Below, piece after piece: positions 9,226 to 18,265 of a DNA stretch of 64,000 nt. The stretch's first letter is position 1; every line of letters begins with the position of its first letter. The position numbers and the translations under genes are program-made. The notes under the pieces are model-generated. The model was not told the origin of the DNA. It ran no database searches and saw only the letters and a list, made by a program, of their open reading frames with translations. The stretch comes from Terriglobia bacterium. GTDB lineage: Bacteria; Acidobacteriota; Terriglobia; Bryobacterales; UBA6623. The stretch lies in assembly GCA_009838515.1 (NCBI GenBank), contig VXRL01000040.1:181749-245748 (forward strand), in the 5' to 3' direction.

Positions 9226-10084
9226 GCGGGGCATCCCAGAGCATCGGCTTGGGCGCGCCGGATTCCGGGAGCCGCCAAACGATCGCCAGCAGGGCCAATG
9301 CCACGCCGGTCGCAAGCAGTCCGCCTTCGAATCCATAGTCGCCACCGGTGACCCATTCGGGTCGCCCGAGCCTGAGGTTCAAATCACTCAGCCTTATTGT
9401 AATGCCGGAGATGTTCACGCCGAGCACGGCCTGTGCGACATTCCAGCCGAGATGCAGGCCGGTAGCCAGCCATAGAGACCCTTGCCGAATAACCGCCACA
9501 CCGAAGACGGCTCCGAACAGCGCGGTGTTGCACGTCGACAGGGCCGTAATGCCGGGATTCGCTCCGTGCAGCGCGGCGAAGCCGGCGGAAGTCAGCACGA
9601 TGGCTCCGGCAGGCCCCAGCGCCCGGGCCAAGCACTGCAGCAGCAGGCCCCGCGCGAACAGCTCCTCGGCAGTAGCGCCGACTGCCAGCAGCGCGAGCCC
9701 CTGCACAGGCGTCGCGCGCAGGTCGAATCGAAGTGCTTCGGCCTCGATCGGCACCCACCGGGCCCAGCCGAGCGACGACACCACGAGCACTAGGGCGCCG
9801 CAGCCGAGGAGCCCCATGACCAGCCCTAGCGGCACGCCTCGGCCCGCTCCGGGCCCAAGCCCGACCCGCCGCCAGCTGGCGCGGGGCAGAACGGCCACGG
9901 TCAGGACGGTGACGATCACCGTGCCGCACAGCAACGGCACAGTAGCGAGCACCAACTGGTGGTCCGATAGCGATGCCAGCGCGAACGCCGCAAGGCTCGC
10001 GCAGACGTAGGTGTTGAACACGGTCAGGACCGCCAGACCGAGATACTTCAGCCGCTCTCTCAGCGTTACGGTGTGGTCGGGCAT
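9128..10084 (-). CDS. CPBP family intramembrane metalloprotease
   Basis: The 318-aa multi-spanning membrane protein (about eight hydrophobic helices) carries the CPBP/Abi motifs: EELFAR (Glu 140, Glu 141, Arg 145), a His at 173 (ALHGANPG) and HLGWN (His 211, Asn 215). These fit the Rce1-type glutamate intramembrane protease active site. Family members process CAAX proteins in eukaryotes and act in bacteriocin self-immunity or peptide processing in bacteria. The last 40 or so residues are hydrophilic, Gly/Arg-rich and overlap the next gene by 98 nt. They may be a recent stop-codon extension rather than conserved protein. Confidence 0.85.
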   Translation of the reverse strand: MPDHTVTLRERLKYLGLAVLTVFNTYVCASLAAFALASLSDHQLVLATVPLLCGTVIVTVLTVAVLPRASWRRVGLGPGAGRGVPLGLVMGLLGCGALVLVVSSLGWARWVPIEAEALRFDLRATPVQGLALLAVGATAEELFARGLLLQCLARALGPAGAIVLTSAGFAALHGANPGITALSTCNTALFGAVFGVAVIRQGSLWLATGLHLGWNVAQAVLGVNISGITIRLSDLNLRLGRPEWVTGGDYGFEGGLLATGVALALLAIVWRLPESGAPKPMLWDAPHGDRGARARGLGGIDRAVGAESGGPVGEREGR

Positions 10085-10203
10085 CGACCGTTTCGCTCCA
10101 AGGTACAGTCTGGCTCCGCGCTATGGCAAGCGCCCCGCGCATCGGCCTCCCTAGACGCCCGCGCTCCTGCAACTCCAGCCGCGCGATTGCCTAGCAGGCG
10201 TGA

Positions 10204-10233
10204 TTGACAGGCGGACTTTTGACCGCCTATGCT
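10204..10233 (+). promoter_or_regulatory. Sigma-70-type promoter of rpsT
   Basis: TTGACA at 10204-10209 and TATGCT at 10228-10233 are separated by 18 nt, giving an expected start near 10240 and a leader of about 9 nt. The spacer holds an inverted repeat, GGCGG at 10210-10214 and CCGCC at 10223-10227, which could be an operator. Confidence 0.65.
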
Positions 10234-10248
10234 CGAATTAGAAAACGC

Positions 10249-10527
10249 ATGGCCAACCATAAGTCAGCAATCAAGCGCATCCGGCAAACGGCGCGCCGGA
10301 CGGCCCGCAACCGGGCAGCCAAGAGCCAGCTTCGCACCAAGCTGAAGAAGTTTCGCGCCGCCGTGGATGGCCAGGGCGACGCTGCGGCCGCAGACCTGCT
10401 CGACTCGACAGTGGGCTTGATCGACCGTTCCGTCCGTAAGGGCGTGCTGCACCGCAACAAGGCCAACCGCCTGAAATCTTCCGTTGCGCGGGCCGCCAAC
10501 AAGGCTGCCCAGGCTTCGTCGTCATAG
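10249..10527 (+). CDS. rpsT: 30S ribosomal protein S20
   Basis: The 92-aa, strongly basic protein begins MANHKSAIKRIRQ, the classic S20 start, and runs through RRTARNRAAKSQLRT to the Ala/Lys-rich end. S20 binds 16S rRNA early in 30S assembly. The frame extends upstream to 10204, but that codon lies inside the promoter -35 box, so the ATG at 10249 is chosen. Length fits the family (about 85-95 aa). It is convergent with holA, a common rpsT neighbour. Confidence 0.97.
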   Translation: MANHKSAIKRIRQTARRTARNRAAKSQLRTKLKKFRAAVDGQGDAAAADLLDSTVGLIDRSVRKGVLHRNKANRLKSSVARAANKAAQASSS

Positions 10528-10583
10528 CGCCGCACAGCCGATTCCGTCTGTCAGAGGGCACGGTCGCACGGGCAGAGCCGCTC

Positions 10584-11639
10584 TCAGCGGGTCAGCTTCA
10601 TGACCAGGGTTTCCATCAGCACGCGGTCGTCTGGCCGCGCGCTGCGCAGGCCGCGGTCCGCTTCGAACAGTTCGATCAGCGCCGCCCGCAACTCGTCGGT
10701 GCGATAGCGCGAGACAATCCCCTCGAGCTGCCTGGCCCGCATCGGCCACACCTTGATGCCGAGGCCGGGCAGGTCCCGGCGAATCTCGCGGGCGCTGCCG
10801 GCACCGACCTCCTTGGCGGCCAGAGCCTGCCGGAACAGGGTGGCCAAGGCGCTCACTTGCAGGCCCCAATACATCCCCGCCTTGGCCATTGTGTCGAGAA
10901 CCTCCAATGCGCGCGCCCGGTCCCGATCGGCGATGGCGTCCGAGAATTCGTACATTCCGCGCTGTCTCGCCTCAGGCACCAACAAGGTCAGGTCGTCCGA
11001 AGTGACCTCGCGCGCATCGCCGACGTATAGCTTCAGCTTTGCCAACTCGCTCTCGAGGCGAAATGCATCCGCTCCGAGCATCTCGATCAACTCGGCCAGC
11101 ACGGCCTGCGGAACTCTCAGGGCCGTCCGCCGGGTTAGGACTTTCCCTACATAGAGGGCATCTGATTCGCTCAAGGGCTTGAAATCGACCCGTTCAGGCA
11201 CAGACGCATAGAACTTTGCCAGCCGCTCCAACTTGGCGCTGTCGTCACGGTCGTCCCAGCGGTGCTTGGTCGCCTCGATCAGCACCACCACGTCCGGAAG
11301 CGGATCCCTGAAGTACGCCTCCAGCCCGGCCTTCTCTTGCTTGCCCTCACCGGTCGCGATCCTGGGCAAGACCTGGTCGGCGTTGCGCGCTACCACCAAC
11401 CGAGCGCCGCCGAACAAAGACGGCGTGAGTATCTCGCCGATGAGGTCGCCGACGCGGTCGTCCTTCAGGTCGAGCTCGACGATGGAGCCCTCGTCAGACT
11501 CCCGCCCCAGCAGCGCCTCGCGAAGGAATTCCGCGCACCGCGCGCGGTAGAATGGCTCGGCACCCAAGAAGAGGTAACCCGGGGCGGGTTTGGCCCCCTT
11601 CTTGAGCTGTCCGCTCAGCTCCTTCGGGCTCAAACACAC
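10584..11639 (-). CDS. holA: DNA polymerase III delta subunit
   Basis: The 351-aa protein starts with GTG and has the HolA layout. The N-terminal AAA+-like domain carries GYLFLGAEPFYRARCAEFL near residues 22-40 and VVARNADQVLP near 82. A middle lid region (LIEMLGADAFRLESELAKL, about 186-204) and a C-terminal collar domain (AMAKAGMYWGLQVSALATLFRQ type helix) follow. Delta opens the beta sliding clamp within the clamp-loader complex. Sequence match is by overall pattern since HolA lacks Walker motifs; placement next to rpsT supports it. Confidence 0.9.
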   Translation of the reverse strand: MCLSPKELSGQLKKGAKPAPGYLFLGAEPFYRARCAEFLREALLGRESDEGSIVELDLKDDRVGDLIGEILTPSLFGGARLVVARNADQVLPRIATGEGKQEKAGLEAYFRDPLPDVVVLIEATKHRWDDRDDSAKLERLAKFYASVPERVDFKPLSESDALYVGKVLTRRTALRVPQAVLAELIEMLGADAFRLESELAKLKLYVGDAREVTSDDLTLLVPEARQRGMYEFSDAIADRDRARALEVLDTMAKAGMYWGLQVSALATLFRQALAAKEVGAGSAREIRRDLPGLGIKVWPMRARQLEGIVSRYRTDELRAALIELFEADRGLRSARPDDRVLMETLVMKLTR

Positions 11640-11680
11640 ACCGTACCACCTCGTCCCAAGGCACTCCGGAGGAGCTTTCG

Positions 11681-12568
11681 ATGCACACCACCAGATTCTT
11701 CGCCGCAGCGATGCTGCTTGCAGCCCCGTTGTTCGGAGGAGATTCCGCCGAATTCGCGGCGTGGGTCTCGAGCCAGTACCGCGTCAGCCCGAACATCACC
11801 TACAAGACGGCCAGCAACGCCGAGCAGAAGCTTGACGTGTACTGGCACCGCGGCGAGCCCGCCCCTCGGCCGACCGTGATCTACATTCACGGCGGCGGCT
11901 GGGTCGGCGGATCGAAAGAAAGCAGCGTGCTGGCCATCGCGCCGTATCTGGAGATGGGCTTCAACGCGGTGAACGTGGAGTACCGGCTTGGCCGCGTGGC
12001 CCTCGCCCCCGCAGCTGTCGAAGACTGCCGCTGCGCCCTGCGCTGGGTCATTCGCAACGCCGAGACGTACGGCTTCGACATCAGCAAGCTGGTGGTGACG
12101 GGACGCTCCGCGGGCGGACACCTCTCGCTGACTACCGGAATGCTCCAAGCCGCGGCCGGCTTCGATGCCGAATGCATCTCATCCGGCGAGCCGCGGGTCG
12201 CGGCGATCGTGAACTACTACGGCATCACGGACGTGGCAGACCTGATGGCCGGCCGGCCGAACGAGAAGAGCTATGCGGTCAGGTGGCTTGGCAGCATGAC
12301 CGACCGCAAGCAGATCGCCAACGCGGTCTCGCCCATCCACCACGTCCGGAGCGACCTGCCGCCGATTCTCACCGTCCACGGAGACGCCGACAAGATCGTG
12401 CCCTACTCGCACGCGCTGGAGCTGCATCGCCGCCTCGAGGCGGCCGGGACCAAGCACCGGCTGCATACCGTCAAGGGCGGCGGGCACGGCGGGTTCTCCA
12501 GCAAGCAGGTCGCGTCGATCGACAAGACGATCCGCGACTTCCTCGCCGAGCAGGACCTGATGCCTTAG
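11681..12568 (+). CDS. Secreted alpha/beta hydrolase, HSL/carboxylesterase type
   Basis: The 295-aa protein has a signal peptide over the first 19-20 residues (MLLAAPLFGG). It carries the hormone-sensitive-lipase oxyanion motif HGGGW at 70-74, the nucleophile elbow GRSAGG with Ser 143, an Asp in GDADKIVPY and a His in GGGHGGF. This complete triad supports an active esterase or arylformamidase/kynurenine-formamidase-like enzyme. It points away from holA with only about 40 bp between starts, so promoters overlap. Substrate unknown. Confidence 0.88.
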   Translation: MHTTRFFAAAMLLAAPLFGGDSAEFAAWVSSQYRVSPNITYKTASNAEQKLDVYWHRGEPAPRPTVIYIHGGGWVGGSKESSVLAIAPYLEMGFNAVNVEYRLGRVALAPAAVEDCRCALRWVIRNAETYGFDISKLVVTGRSAGGHLSLTTGMLQAAAGFDAECISSGEPRVAAIVNYYGITDVADLMAGRPNEKSYAVRWLGSMTDRKQIANAVSPIHHVRSDLPPILTVHGDADKIVPYSHALELHRRLEAAGTKHRLHTVKGGGHGGFSSKQVASIDKTIRDFLAEQDLMP

Positions 12569-12578
12569 CGGCCAAGGA

Positions 12579-13427
12579 TCACTGCACAGAATTCAAGTAC
12601 TTGTCGATATATTCGCGCAAACGCAAACGCAGACTATGCATTACGGGCCAAGCTGTGATCTTTAGCGACTGGTCGCCGATGCGCGTGACAGGCATGAGTT
12701 CCCGCGTGGACGATGTGATGAACACCTCGTCGGCAGCGTAGAGATCGTCGGGATACAACACCCGCTCCTCGACCGGCTCGGCCAGCTCTTCCAGCATCAC
12801 TGCACGGGTGACGCCGGGCAGCGACCCACTCGTGAGCGGAGGCGTGAGAGTCGCGCCGTCCGTCACGGCGAATACGTTGGCCGACGTACATTCAGACACC
12901 TCGCCGCGCTCGTTGAGCAGCAGGGCATCGGCAAAACCGGCTCGCTGGGCATTCTCGAATAGCGTCAGGTTGTGCGCCCAAGACAACGTCTTGGTGCCCG
13001 CGAACCTGGACTTGGAATCGCGGCCGTGGGGTTGCAGCGAGAGTGCAACGCTGCCGGGGTCCGAGGCCAAGTCGGCGGTGAACGCGACCACGTCTGACGC
13101 CCGGCCGGAGCCGGGGCCCTCGAACAGTCCGCCTTGGCTGCGCATCACGTTGACGCGCATCTTCGCCTCAGGGCAGCCGTTCCGAACCACCAGTTCGACC
13201 AACCGCGACCGCAACTCGTCTCGGCTCGGCGGCATCTGCACATGGAGCAGGGCGGCATCGCGAGCCAAGCGCTCCCAGTGGCGCTCGAACGCGAACGGGA
13301 TGCCTCGGTAGATGCGCAGGGTGGAGAAAACACCCCAACCGCTAAACAGGCCCACCTGTCCCGGGCGCAGGACAGCTTCGTCGCTCGGGACAATCGCATC
13401 GTTGTGGAGGACGAAGCGGTGAATCAC
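12579..13427 (-). CDS. Class IV aminotransferase (BCAT / aminodeoxychorismate lyase family)
   Basis: The 282-aa PLP enzyme has the fold-type IV pattern: FERHWERLARDA with Arg near 54, Lys 146 in AGTKTLSWAHN as the likely Schiff-base lysine, and the GEVSECTSANVF phosphate-binding stretch near 175-187. Members are branched-chain aminotransferases, D-amino acid aminotransferases or 4-amino-4-deoxychorismate lyase (PabC). Sequence alone does not decide between them; the short N-terminus looks more PabC/IlvE-like than Dat-like. It starts with GTG and lies at the end of the minus-strand run from ogt. Confidence 0.85.
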   Translation of the reverse strand: MIHRFVLHNDAIVPSDEAVLRPGQVGLFSGWGVFSTLRIYRGIPFAFERHWERLARDAALLHVQMPPSRDELRSRLVELVVRNGCPEAKMRVNVMRSQGGLFEGPGSGRASDVVAFTADLASDPGSVALSLQPHGRDSKSRFAGTKTLSWAHNLTLFENAQRAGFADALLLNERGEVSECTSANVFAVTDGATLTPPLTSGSLPGVTRAVMLEELAEPVEERVLYPDDLYAADEVFITSSTRELMPVTRIGDQSLKITAWPVMHSLRLRLREYIDKYLNSVQ

Positions 13428-13463
13428 ACTCTCATTATGACCGTGGCCGCGGAACGCCCGAGG

Positions 13464-14153
13464 CTAGCCCATATGGAACAGGCTCAGGCGCGGGAGGCCC
13501 AGCAGCTCGAAGGTCTTGCGCCGAACATAGGTCTGCTTCAGCGAGCCTAGCTGCTCCGCCGTCATCCTGCGGCGGTAGGGCTTGAGCTCCGCGTCAAGCT
13601 CGCGGCCCACTTGCAACAGCTGGTCCTCGCTCAGAGCGACGGTGGCAGCCGCGAACAGCCGGTCGTCGAGAACAGTGAGCTTGCGCTCGACATCTTCCAA
13701 GTCCGCCAGTTCCCCGCCCTCGGCCTGCTCAGCCAGGTGTTCCAGGGTGCCGGCCATGCCGCCAAGAAGGTCTTCCGGCACGCCCCGCCCGCGCGGCGCC
13801 TGGCGCAACTGCCCGGCGCGTTCCGTGAAGAACGCCGCCAAAGCGGCTGGCTCGAACCCGGCACTGGCGGACTGCTGGATGGCAGCGTCCCCGTGCGCCA
13901 TCTCGCGAGCCGCGCCGAGCACTTCTTGGGAGCAGTAGGCCACCGAGTTGACCGTCGAGAAGCGGCGCCGCTTGGCGGCGTGATACTTCTCGAATGACCT
14001 GTCGATGCCCTTAAGGACCGCGCCGAGCGGAATGCCGGCATCCTTCCAGGACTCGACCAGCACCCAATCCAGCGGCGACATCATGAACATCCCGCTGTTG
14101 CGGGCGCGCCGGAAATGCTCTTCCACTTCGGTGAAGTAGTTGAAGTAGTTCAC
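13464..14153 (-). CDS. Conserved-looking protein of unknown function
   Basis: This 229-aa soluble protein has no family I can name. The N-terminal part has aromatic and charged motifs (MNYFNYFTEVEEHFRRAR, MSPLDWVLVESWKDAGIPLGAVLKGI, FEKYHAAKRRRFSTVNSVAYC). The latter resembles a helical DNA- or RNA-interacting module with a recurrent 'SPLDW..V..W' start. The C-terminal part (about 90-210) is helical and rich in Glu/Leu. It lies 24 nt downstream of the M14 peptidase and 36 nt upstream of the aminotransferase, so it is an operon member. Codon use looks native. Confidence 0.7.
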   Translation of the reverse strand: MNYFNYFTEVEEHFRRARNSGMFMMSPLDWVLVESWKDAGIPLGAVLKGIDRSFEKYHAAKRRRFSTVNSVAYCSQEVLGAAREMAHGDAAIQQSASAGFEPAALAAFFTERAGQLRQAPRGRGVPEDLLGGMAGTLEHLAEQAEGGELADLEDVERKLTVLDDRLFAAATVALSEDQLLQVGRELDAELKPYRRRMTAEQLGSLKQTYVRRKTFELLGLPRLSLFHMG

Positions 14154-14177
14154 GGGTCGGGACCGACGCTGGGAGGA

Positions 14178-16727
14178 CTAGAGGTATAGGCCGTTGAAAA
14201 CCATCTTGAACGTGGCGTTTGACTGGCCCCGGTACTGCGGGCGAATGCCGAAAAGGATCACCCTCCCGTTGCCGAACGGCACGTCCAGCACGGCCGCCCG
14301 GTTTGCCAGGTGGCCCTCTCCGAGCAGCCACCCGGAGGCAAGCACGTTGCGCCCCAGAAAGCGGAGCACGGGACGGACCTCTGCCGCGAACTGGCGGCGA
14401 ACGCGGAACACGGGACCCGACTGCAACCACACAGCCTCCCGCTCTTGCATGCCGATGCAGAGCGGGTGGGACAGGTCGGCTTCCACGTTCACCAAGGTGC
14501 CCGGCGCGAAGAAGCGCTGCCTGGCGAGTCCCTCGATGGCATTCTCCACCGGCAGGCCCAATCGGTTGGCGGCGTACGACGCCGCTCGGCTGAACGCCAT
14601 GATGGTGCCTCCAGCTCGGGCGAAATCGACCAGAGCCGCCGCTCCGGCCTCCCCCAACCCTCCGCGGTACTCGGGCGGCACGATCGAATCGCCGTAGCCG
14701 TACTCGTGGGCGTACCCCTTGTCCAGCACTTCTGGGGCTGCGTCGGGCAAGATCAAAACGTCGTACTTGCCGACCAAGCCGTCCTGCACCTGGGCGTTCC
14801 CCACGGTCTCATAGGGCATCTCGTAGCGGTCGAACAGCCAGCGTGTCCAGCCTTCGTCCATGATGGGCACGTGTCCCGCATAAATCGCCACGCGCGGGAG
14901 AGCCAGGGGCGGGTGCCCGGCAGCCAGCGTGTCGCTGGCGGCGCTTTCAACGCCCCACTCGTTCGCCAGCTCCTCCAGCGCCGCGACTGCATCGGGACCT
15001 GCGCGAAGCAGGAACGCTCCGTCCGACCGCCTCCGATGCACAGCTTCCCCGCTGGCCAGCAAGCGATTCACCGCGACCCAGCTAGCGCCCAGGTCGGGCG
15101 AGAGCATCAACTCGTCCGCCGCCGCCACTCCCCCGCTCAGGTGCGGGACCGTCTCGACGACTTCGGTCGCAAGGTCGAGCTCGCCCGCGACTGAAAACGC
15201 TTCCACGCCCATCAGCAGTGGCAGAGAGTGCGCTGTCGCGTCATACGGCATCAGCGGGGGCCCGCCCGGGTACTGGCGCAGATCGGGATAGTCCTGGCGG
15301 GACAGCAACGTGTTCGCGAACGCACCATAGGGCTGCGCAAGCTGCACGACAAAGTCGCCCTCGCGCACGGTGCGATCTTCCGCCAGCGCGTCCTCCAAGG
15401 CCCGAGCGATCTCGACATCGCCGAATTCCAGCGTGCGCAGCAGGCGCGTAGTGGCCGCCAAGTCGTGCTGTTCGCGGGGCACGACGAAAGCGCGCCCGCG
15501 CCCTCGATCGATGATCCTCTGGCCGATGCGGTAGAAGTTCCGGAGCAAGTCCGATCGCCGCAGCGCGGCGCTGTACAGCACGGATTCGAACGTGATCAGC
15601 TGGTTGTCGACGATGTCGCGCAAGCTCCACACCCCTCCCTGCCATGGCTCCAAGAAGTTCCAGCTGCTCGTGCTCGGATCGTAGCCCCGACGATCGGTCT
15701 TGAGCTGTTCCGCGACTACCGTGATCGGCGAGGCGAAGCGGGCGCTCGCGCTCTCGCTCAACAGTCTCAGGGCACCGTGATAGCTCTGGTAGTGGCGCGC
15801 CGGCGAGTAATAGTCGTAAATCCCGTTCACGAGCACGCCCTTCTTGCCTGCCGCTGTCAGGTCCATGGCCATCGCGGTTCCGAAAGCATTGACCTGTTGG
15901 GTGATCAGGGCGTCAATGTTCGGGTCGATCGGATCGATCCACGGCGGCACGAACATGCGCGCTCCATTGGGGCCCATCTGATGCACGTCATAGACGATCT
16001 GGGGGCGCCACCTGTTGTGCACCTTCTCCACTATGAGCCGGGTCTCTTGCTGGGTGAAGATGTACCAATCCCGGTTATTGTCGTGACCCAGGTACTTGTG
16101 ATAGAGGGAGGTAAGCGGAGCTCCCTCATAGGGGCCTCCGACCCAGCGCCTGTACCACTCCCTGACCTTGTCGACCCCGTCGGGGTTCAGCGAGGGCACT
16201 AGGAGCAAGATCGTGTTCGCGAGGATTGCGCGGTGCCGGCCGCTGTCCTGCGTCAGCAGGTCGTAGGCGAACTGCACTGCCGTCATCGTTGAAGCCACTT
16301 CGTTCGAATGGATCGAGCAGGTGATCACGACGGCAGGCTTGCCCTCTTCCGCCAAGTCGAAAGCCTCTTCCTGCGTAATCGCTCGGGGGTCCGCGAGCTT
16401 GGCCAGGATCTCCCTGTAGCGCTCGATTTGCTCAAGCGTCTCTGGAGCGGCGAGCGTCGCAAGGATCAGGGGCCTGCCCTCGGTCGACCGGCCGAGTTCT
16501 TCCACCCGGATCGAATCGCTGTCGGCGTCGAGGATGCGGAAGTACTCCACTACGTCGGACCATGCGACCAAGGTCCGGTCGTCGCCCATGGAGTGGCCAA
16601 AGTGCTCTTCAGGCGTCGGCAGGGCAGCGAGCGCAGGCAACGCGCTCGCCAAGAGGATAAGCAGCCTTATATAGCAAGCCCACAGACTAGCGCCCAGCGG
16701 CCGGGCGGACGGCGACATTGATTCCAT
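14178..16727 (-). CDS. Secreted M14 zinc carboxypeptidase-family peptidase
   Basis: The 849-aa protein begins with a short basic stretch and a hydrophobic segment (about 18-35, LLILLASALPALA), a Sec signal. The M14 domain follows: HSNE at 140-143 (first zinc ligands His and Glu), SLNPDGVDKVR, and VYDVHQMG with the third His near 245. After the peptidase domain comes a long C-terminal region (about 400-849) including a class I glutamine-amidotransferase-like segment (YDVLILPDAAPEVL). This two-part layout is common in large secreted M14 proteins of Acidobacteriota and Bacteroidota. It starts 3 nt after the ogt stop, with which it is co-transcribed. Confidence 0.88.
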   Translation of the reverse strand: MESMSPSARPLGASLWACYIRLLILLASALPALAALPTPEEHFGHSMGDDRTLVAWSDVVEYFRILDADSDSIRVEELGRSTEGRPLILATLAAPETLEQIERYREILAKLADPRAITQEEAFDLAEEGKPAVVITCSIHSNEVASTMTAVQFAYDLLTQDSGRHRAILANTILLLVPSLNPDGVDKVREWYRRWVGGPYEGAPLTSLYHKYLGHDNNRDWYIFTQQETRLIVEKVHNRWRPQIVYDVHQMGPNGARMFVPPWIDPIDPNIDALITQQVNAFGTAMAMDLTAAGKKGVLVNGIYDYYSPARHYQSYHGALRLLSESASARFASPITVVAEQLKTDRRGYDPSTSSWNFLEPWQGGVWSLRDIVDNQLITFESVLYSAALRRSDLLRNFYRIGQRIIDRGRGRAFVVPREQHDLAATTRLLRTLEFGDVEIARALEDALAEDRTVREGDFVVQLAQPYGAFANTLLSRQDYPDLRQYPGGPPLMPYDATAHSLPLLMGVEAFSVAGELDLATEVVETVPHLSGGVAAADELMLSPDLGASWVAVNRLLASGEAVHRRRSDGAFLLRAGPDAVAALEELANEWGVESAASDTLAAGHPPLALPRVAIYAGHVPIMDEGWTRWLFDRYEMPYETVGNAQVQDGLVGKYDVLILPDAAPEVLDKGYAHEYGYGDSIVPPEYRGGLGEAGAAALVDFARAGGTIMAFSRAASYAANRLGLPVENAIEGLARQRFFAPGTLVNVEADLSHPLCIGMQEREAVWLQSGPVFRVRRQFAAEVRPVLRFLGRNVLASGWLLGEGHLANRAAVLDVPFGNGRVILFGIRPQYRGQSNATFKMVFNGLYL

Positions 16728-16730
16728 CAG

Positions 16731-17246
16731 TCAGGCCGCGATGGCGCGCATCGAGGCCAGGCAACGCCGCTCGTGCTCGAGCAAGAAGCGCTTCACATCC
16801 AGGCCGCCGGCGTAGCCCGTCAGACTGCCGTCGCCTCCCACGACGCGATGGCAAGGCACGAAAATCGACAGTGGGTTGCGTCCGATCGCTGCGGCTACTG
16901 CACGCACCGCCCTAGGTCTTGCCAAGCGCGACGCCAGTTCGCCGTAGCTTATCGTGTGCGTCGGCGCAATATCGCGCAGAGCGCTCCAGACGCTGACTTG
17001 GAACGGCGTGCCGCGCATGTCCAGCGGAATGTCGGGCGAGTACCCCAAGTCGGAATCAAAGTAGCAAGCGAGGAATGCCTCCGCCTGCAACAAGAATATG
17101 TTTCCGTGCCCCGGACGAACTCCGGCAGGAGCTAGGCGGGCCTCGAGCCTAGGCGCTTGTGCCGGGAAGTAGATCGCCGCTAAGCCGGTGTCACTGGCCA
17201 GCATGCGGATCTCACCCACTGGACTGAAGAACTTGGATCGTTGCAA
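16731..17246 (-). CDS. ogt: Methylated-DNA--protein-cysteine methyltransferase
   Basis: The 171-aa protein has the O6-alkylguanine alkyltransferase core: FQVSVWSALRDIAPTHTISYGELA (about 82-105, helix-turn-helix with the Arg/Tyr finger region) and FVPCHRVVG with the acceptor Cys 132. It removes alkyl groups from O6-guanine by irreversible self-alkylation. The N-terminal domain lacks Ada zinc-binding cysteines, so this is a stand-alone Ogt. It heads the minus-strand operon with the M14 peptidase. Confidence 0.95.
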   Translation of the reverse strand: MQRSKFFSPVGEIRMLASDTGLAAIYFPAQAPRLEARLAPAGVRPGHGNIFLLQAEAFLACYFDSDLGYSPDIPLDMRGTPFQVSVWSALRDIAPTHTISYGELASRLARPRAVRAVAAAIGRNPLSIFVPCHRVVGGDGSLTGYAGGLDVKRFLLEHERRCLASMRAIAA

Positions 17247-17395
17247 GTCGGGGCCTCGTTTGCGCTAAAGATAGCACGGCCGCCGGGAGTCTCCAGGTTC
17301 CGGAAGACGAGTTGGCAACTGACCGGTCTTGAACCGGCCACCTCCGAGGAAATCCTAAGCCCTTGATAGACTGAAGCCAAGGGCGTTGGAGCACC

Positions 17396-18070
17396 ATGGC
17401 CGAGATTTCTCCGTCAATCTTGGCGGCCGATTTCGCCGCATTGGGCGAGCAGGTCCGACAGGCCGAGTCGGGTGGCGCGCGCATGCTCCATGTGGACGTC
17501 ATGGACGGCCACTTCGTCCCGAACATCTCCATCGGGGTTCCGGTGGTCGAATCCCTGGCGAGGACCACAGACCTGGTACTGGACTGCCACTTGATGGTGG
17601 CCAATCCAGGAGACTACACGAAGGCGTTTATCGACGCTGGCGCCAAGATGGTCACGGTGCATCAAGAGGCCTGCCCGCATCTGGGTAGAGTGCTCGGGCG
17701 GATCCGAGACCACGGAGCAGCGGCGGGGGTGGCCCTGAATCCAGCCACTCCGCTGAGCACGCTCGACGAGGTTCTGGCGGAGGTGGACCTCGTGCTGATC
17801 ATGAGCGTCCATCCAGGCTTCGGCGGGCAGTCGTTTCTGCCCGGCAGTCTCGACAAGGTCAGGCGCCTCAGCGCACTGCGCCGTCAAGCCGGTCACGAGT
17901 TCCAGATTCAGGTCGACGGCGGGGTGAACCTGGACAACGCGGGACTGCTGGCCGAAGCCGGCTGTGACATCTTGGTGGCAGGCTCCAGCGTGTTCGGGGC
18001 GGATGGCATCGGGGAAGCAGTGCGTGCGCTGTCTGCGCGGGCGAACTTGCCAGCGCTTGCAAGCGCTTGA
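17396..18070 (+). CDS. rpe: Ribulose-phosphate 3-epimerase
   Basis: The 224-aa TIM-barrel protein has all signature stretches: ILAADFAALG at the start, HVDVMDGHFVPN (metal His and catalytic Asp), DCHLMVANPG, MSVHPGFGGQSF, and QVDGGVN near residue 168. It interconverts ribulose-5-phosphate and xylulose-5-phosphate in the pentose phosphate or Calvin cycle. The C-terminus ends with GSSVFGADGIGEAV, the usual phosphate-binding end. It sits divergently from ogt with about 150 bp between them. Confidence 0.97.
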   Translation: MAEISPSILAADFAALGEQVRQAESGGARMLHVDVMDGHFVPNISIGVPVVESLARTTDLVLDCHLMVANPGDYTKAFIDAGAKMVTVHQEACPHLGRVLGRIRDHGAAAGVALNPATPLSTLDEVLAEVDLVLIMSVHPGFGGQSFLPGSLDKVRRLSALRRQAGHEFQIQVDGGVNLDNAGLLAEAGCDILVAGSSVFGADGIGEAVRALSARANLPALASA

Positions 18071-18265
18071 GCCCTGCCTGGCAGCGCGGCCAGGCCCAGC
18101 ACCTGCAGCTCTGCACCAACTGCGCCTCGCCCAAGGCTGCCAGGCGACCATCGCCGGAGACGACACAGCTGGCTGGGCAAGGCCTCAACGTGACAGCGCC
18201 CTTCTTGCTGCGAAGCCCGGGCTCAATGAGCAATGTGCTGAACTCTTTCGCCGATTCGGCGTATT

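Noticed and set aside
17295..17345. Possible tRNA T-arm on the minus strand (GGTTCAAGACC)
   Set aside because: The T-stem pairs, but no matching 5' acceptor, D-arm or anticodon arm is found upstream, so no tRNA is called.
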